Part shown: positions 16,052 to 18,352 of the stretch, one piece after another
How the letters are laid out: the number at the start of each line of letters is the position of its first letter
Position numbering within the stretch: position 1 is the stretch's first letter
Source: Zygnema cylindricum
Taxonomy: Eukaryota; Streptophyta; Zygnematophyceae; Zygnematales; Zygnemataceae
Assembly (NCBI GenBank): GCA_037447655.1
Contig: JBBHKE010001887.1
Location: 106,501-124,852, forward strand
Length of the DNA stretch: 18,352 nt
Direction of reading: 5' to 3'
The notes under the pieces: model-generated
What the model was told of the DNA's origin: nothing
Database searches by the model: none
What the model saw: the letters and a program-made list of their open reading frames with translations, nothing else
Translations under genes and position numbers: made by a program

Positions 16052-16768
16052 TTGAACGTACAGAAAAGTCGGCGGATTAAAATGTAGATGTACGGTAGTA
16101 TTCTATAAAGAACCTCGAAGTGATACACGATATGAACTAGTTCAAGAGATACCAACATGAAAAACATGGGTCCAATATATTGTTATCGAAAACATTTATT
16201 GTTTATCAAGATGTATACTATTTTTATAACTGATAAAGCTATGTTTCTTTGGAGGTATGAACGCATTACAACAAAGATCTCGTAGTAAAGGAATACGCTA
16301 CTGGCTCATTAACCGTAATTCATATTCCACTCAAAAAAATTGTGTAATATTACATAATTTGTGATGAACTTAGGTACATACAAGTGTGAAGTACACTACA
16401 CCAATGATGGCACCACCATTTCATCCTGTGCTTTAGGGTACATATCCAAATTTCCATACTGATAAATAAATCTCGATGAAAAACAAATAACATCCCGCTA
16501 CCTGCACTGAAATGTTAACCCTCAGTGCTTTTTAATTTATATAGACACCGCACTTTTCAAATGTACTTTCGTGCGTATTTATTTTCAGTATGGTAATATG
16601 CTCTCGTTTCACGTACCTTTACGTTTGTTCGTGTAATTTTGTAGTTCGTGTATTAATATCTTTAAGTACTTCCCGTTCACACTGTAATCATTATTATTTT
16701 TTCTCACGTATTTTAGGGAACTATCGCTTCATTCGCCCAATAGATTCAAGAACTATAAACGACAGTTG

Positions 16769-16892
16769 TCTCCTCTCTTTTGCTCTTTTTTTTCTCTTTT
16801 CTCTTATTTTTTCTCTTCTTTACTCTTCTCTCTGATATTTTCTCCTCTCCTCTCCTCTCCTCTCCTCTCCTCCCTCTCATCTACTCTCTCCA
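16769..16892 (+). repeat. Pyrimidine tract with TCTCC pentamers
   Basis: About 120 bases of nearly pure C/T on the plus strand, including six tandem TCTCC units at 16841-16870. Low-complexity sequence; the short open frames across it are artefacts. Confidence 0.85.
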
Positions 16893-17318
16893 CCATGCGA
16901 TATGTCAAGCCTCTTTGTTGTTCTATAACCAATAATATCGATTGTCTGAATTATCGCGATAGGAAATTTACCAATATACAAGACAAATAATATTGTAAAA
17001 TTGATTTTTTCATAGTCTTTCATTTACTTGCTCAATAATAGTCATGGGTAAAATGCAATAGGTAGGAAATTTGTGTATCTCAAAATAAAAATAGCTCAAT
17101 TTGTGGGCAGGTCTCTTTTTTTTGTATGGTGTTGCGCATCGAAGGCCCCTTGCCAATATTTGATATGTACATGTTTTTAAGTACACGACATTCTTTATAT
17201 TGTACCGATATATTGAGAAGCTCAATATCACAATTTTTGCGATATATTGACTCGCTATGCCGATAAATATGTATCGTGATGTATGTAAGCGGCGTTGGGC
17301 TCCAAAAATATTTCAAAT

Positions 17319-17334
17319 GGGGGGGGGAGGGGGG
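17319..17334 (+). repeat. Poly-G tract
   Basis: G9-A-G6 run. It can form a G-quadruplex on the plus strand. Confidence 0.8.
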
Positions 17335-17572
17335 AGCTCGTAATTGTACATCATTTCCTTACTGGAGCCGTACATACTGCTTCCTTTCATCAAATATATT
17401 GCGAAAAAAATTGTTGGTCTCAGGACGATATATCGAGCCCTTTGACCATTCTATATCAAATGACGAATTTATCGTGATAGAAACTTTTACCTGTACACAT
17501 CACTAATATTTTGTCATTGTACTCTACTGTATTTTACGTATCGAGGGAGAGTGAATGAGTGAGAGCGAGAGA

Positions 17573-17607
17573 GGGAGGGAGGGAGGGAGGGAGGGAGGGA
17601 AGGAGGG
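17573..17607 (+). repeat. GGGA microsatellite
   Basis: Seven perfect GGGA units (17573-17600) followed by AGGAGGG, within a wider GA-rich stretch from about 17544. It has quadruplex potential. Confidence 0.88.
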
Positions 17608-17643
17608 TGACATAAATTAGTTACTTCAATGAGATTAGTACCC

Positions 17644-18352
17644 TACGATTGTAGTGGACATACTCGTACTGTTAATGCCACTATAAATTTGCCTGTACAT
17701 AACGTTGTGTGACATAATGCTGCGGCGGCCAATCACCAGAATATGAAGTACAAACTGATACAGTGTTCGCTCCTGTTAAAACCCTAATGGAATGTCCCCA
17801 TGAGCATAAGTAAGGGTTTTCTTTTGTCCTTTTCCTGTAAAAGTTAACATTGTACTGTCGAAGTTGCAACCGTGCGAAAGAATCGCAAATTTGTAGAGTA
17901 CAACTTATGTCATCCTCAAATTTAGGATGTACAAAAATTTGTCGTCTTGTGTTTTTCGACCAACGGCCACGACAAAAAACGCCATCTTTGAACTATTTTT
18001 AAAATCACATCGGCGATGTGTTTTAAAAATAGGTATTTTCAATAAACAAATAGGAACATATATTCGCATGTGCCGTAATTCTCAAAAAAAAATCAAACAA
18101 TTTCTAAGGACAAAAAAAAAGTACCGAATTTGCTATGTTTTGTCCGTTTGCGTTCAATACGTCAAAAAAAAAGTACAGAATTTGTTTTGTTTTGCCCATT
18201 TTTGTCTAATACGATTTTATTTTTGCAGGGGTGTCGAAATTTTGATGCCATATCACGTCGAACGGAGAGGAGATGCAAAGGCAAAGCGCATCTTCTTCAA
18301 CCGTGAAACGGCACACGCTCGAACGCGGTACATCTATAATGTCACGACAAGA
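17644..18352. repeat. Dispersed non-coding repeat, copy 2 (cut by window end)
   Basis: Same orientation as 6878-7585 and nearly colinear, with net one base of length difference and scattered substitutions. The palindrome around CACATCGGCGATGTG (about 18007-18021) has longer arms here, flanked by CTATTTTTAAAA on the left and TTTTAAAAATAG on the right. Near the end a T-rich stretch and GCAG precede a frame open to the window edge (MPYHVERRGDAKAKRIFFN...), which copy 1 closes with a stop; no family recognised. Confidence 0.8.

Larger units (their letters stand above)
16052..17643. other. Non-coding DNA between E2 and repeat copy 2
   Basis: AT-rich, with no gene or known element recognised. It includes a GATATATTGAG/CTCAATATC inverted repeat (about 17207-17229), scattered TATCGTGAT-like words (17220-17480) and the simple-sequence tracts listed separately. 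Confidence 0.45.

Noticed and set aside
16590-16990. Two overlapping Ser/Phe/Leu-rich frames
   Set aside because: Produced by the low-complexity pyrimidine tract.
17010-17506. Several 60-78-residue frames on both strands
   Set aside because: Overlapping short frames in AT-rich DNA with no recognisable motif or codon pattern.
1-18352. CRISPR array, bacterial operon or phage module
   Set aside because: No regularly spaced repeats and no bacterial-type genes; all coding remains are Ty1/Copia polyprotein.

Overview
The window looks like repeat-rich nuclear DNA of a plant. It holds no convincing host gene, rRNA, tRNA or CRISPR array. The plant assignment rests on Ty1/Copia polyproteins and on a primer-binding site complementary to the anticodon arm of initiator tRNA-Met. 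The CCCACC end of that site matches the plant tRNA and not the animal one (recalled, not searched). The lineage cannot be fixed; a bryophyte, lycophyte or gymnosperm is as plausible as a flowering plant.

Layout. 1-2675 (minus) is Copia element E1, cut by the left window edge: pre-integrase, protease and gag reading leftward from a 5' LTR at 1785-2675. E1 sits inside a second Copia element, A (plus strand), whose integrase tail, reverse transcriptase and RNase H (2676-4828) are followed by a polypurine tract and an LTR (4842-5880). A second, divergent LTR (5881-6877) abuts that LTR with no bases between. 6878-7585 is a non-coding repeat that returns in direct orientation at 17644-18352. 7586-9640 is non-coding DNA with palindromes, an LTR-derived or SINE-like fragment (8050-8347) and a fold-back repeat cluster (9005-9500). 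9641-16051 (minus) is a complete but decayed Copia element, E2, with 5' LTR 15018-16051 and 3' LTR 9641-10673. 16052-17643 is AT-rich DNA with simple-sequence tracts.

The elements belong to one unusual Copia group with about 0.9-1.04 kb LTRs. Comparing the five full LTRs in this window shows a shared architecture in element sense: TG start; a long U3 hairpin; a tRNA-like (A box/B box) module in antisense; a hairpin made of GTAC repeats with a CCAAT box; a TATA box in the better-kept copies; a conserved 16-nt box; two tandem stem-loops, the second with compensatory base changes; and a terminal stem-loop with the gag ATG at or near its apex. The gag frame starts inside the LTR and reads through the primer-binding site, so tRNA complementarity encodes the residues VMGPP. 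This LTR organisation is the most interesting content of the window.

Order of events: A inserted first and decayed; E1 later landed in its integrase region with a GAAGG flank. E1 keeps a single frame broken only by three stops. E2 has frameshifts, roughly 10% LTR divergence by eye and no matching target duplication. All copies look non-autonomous now.
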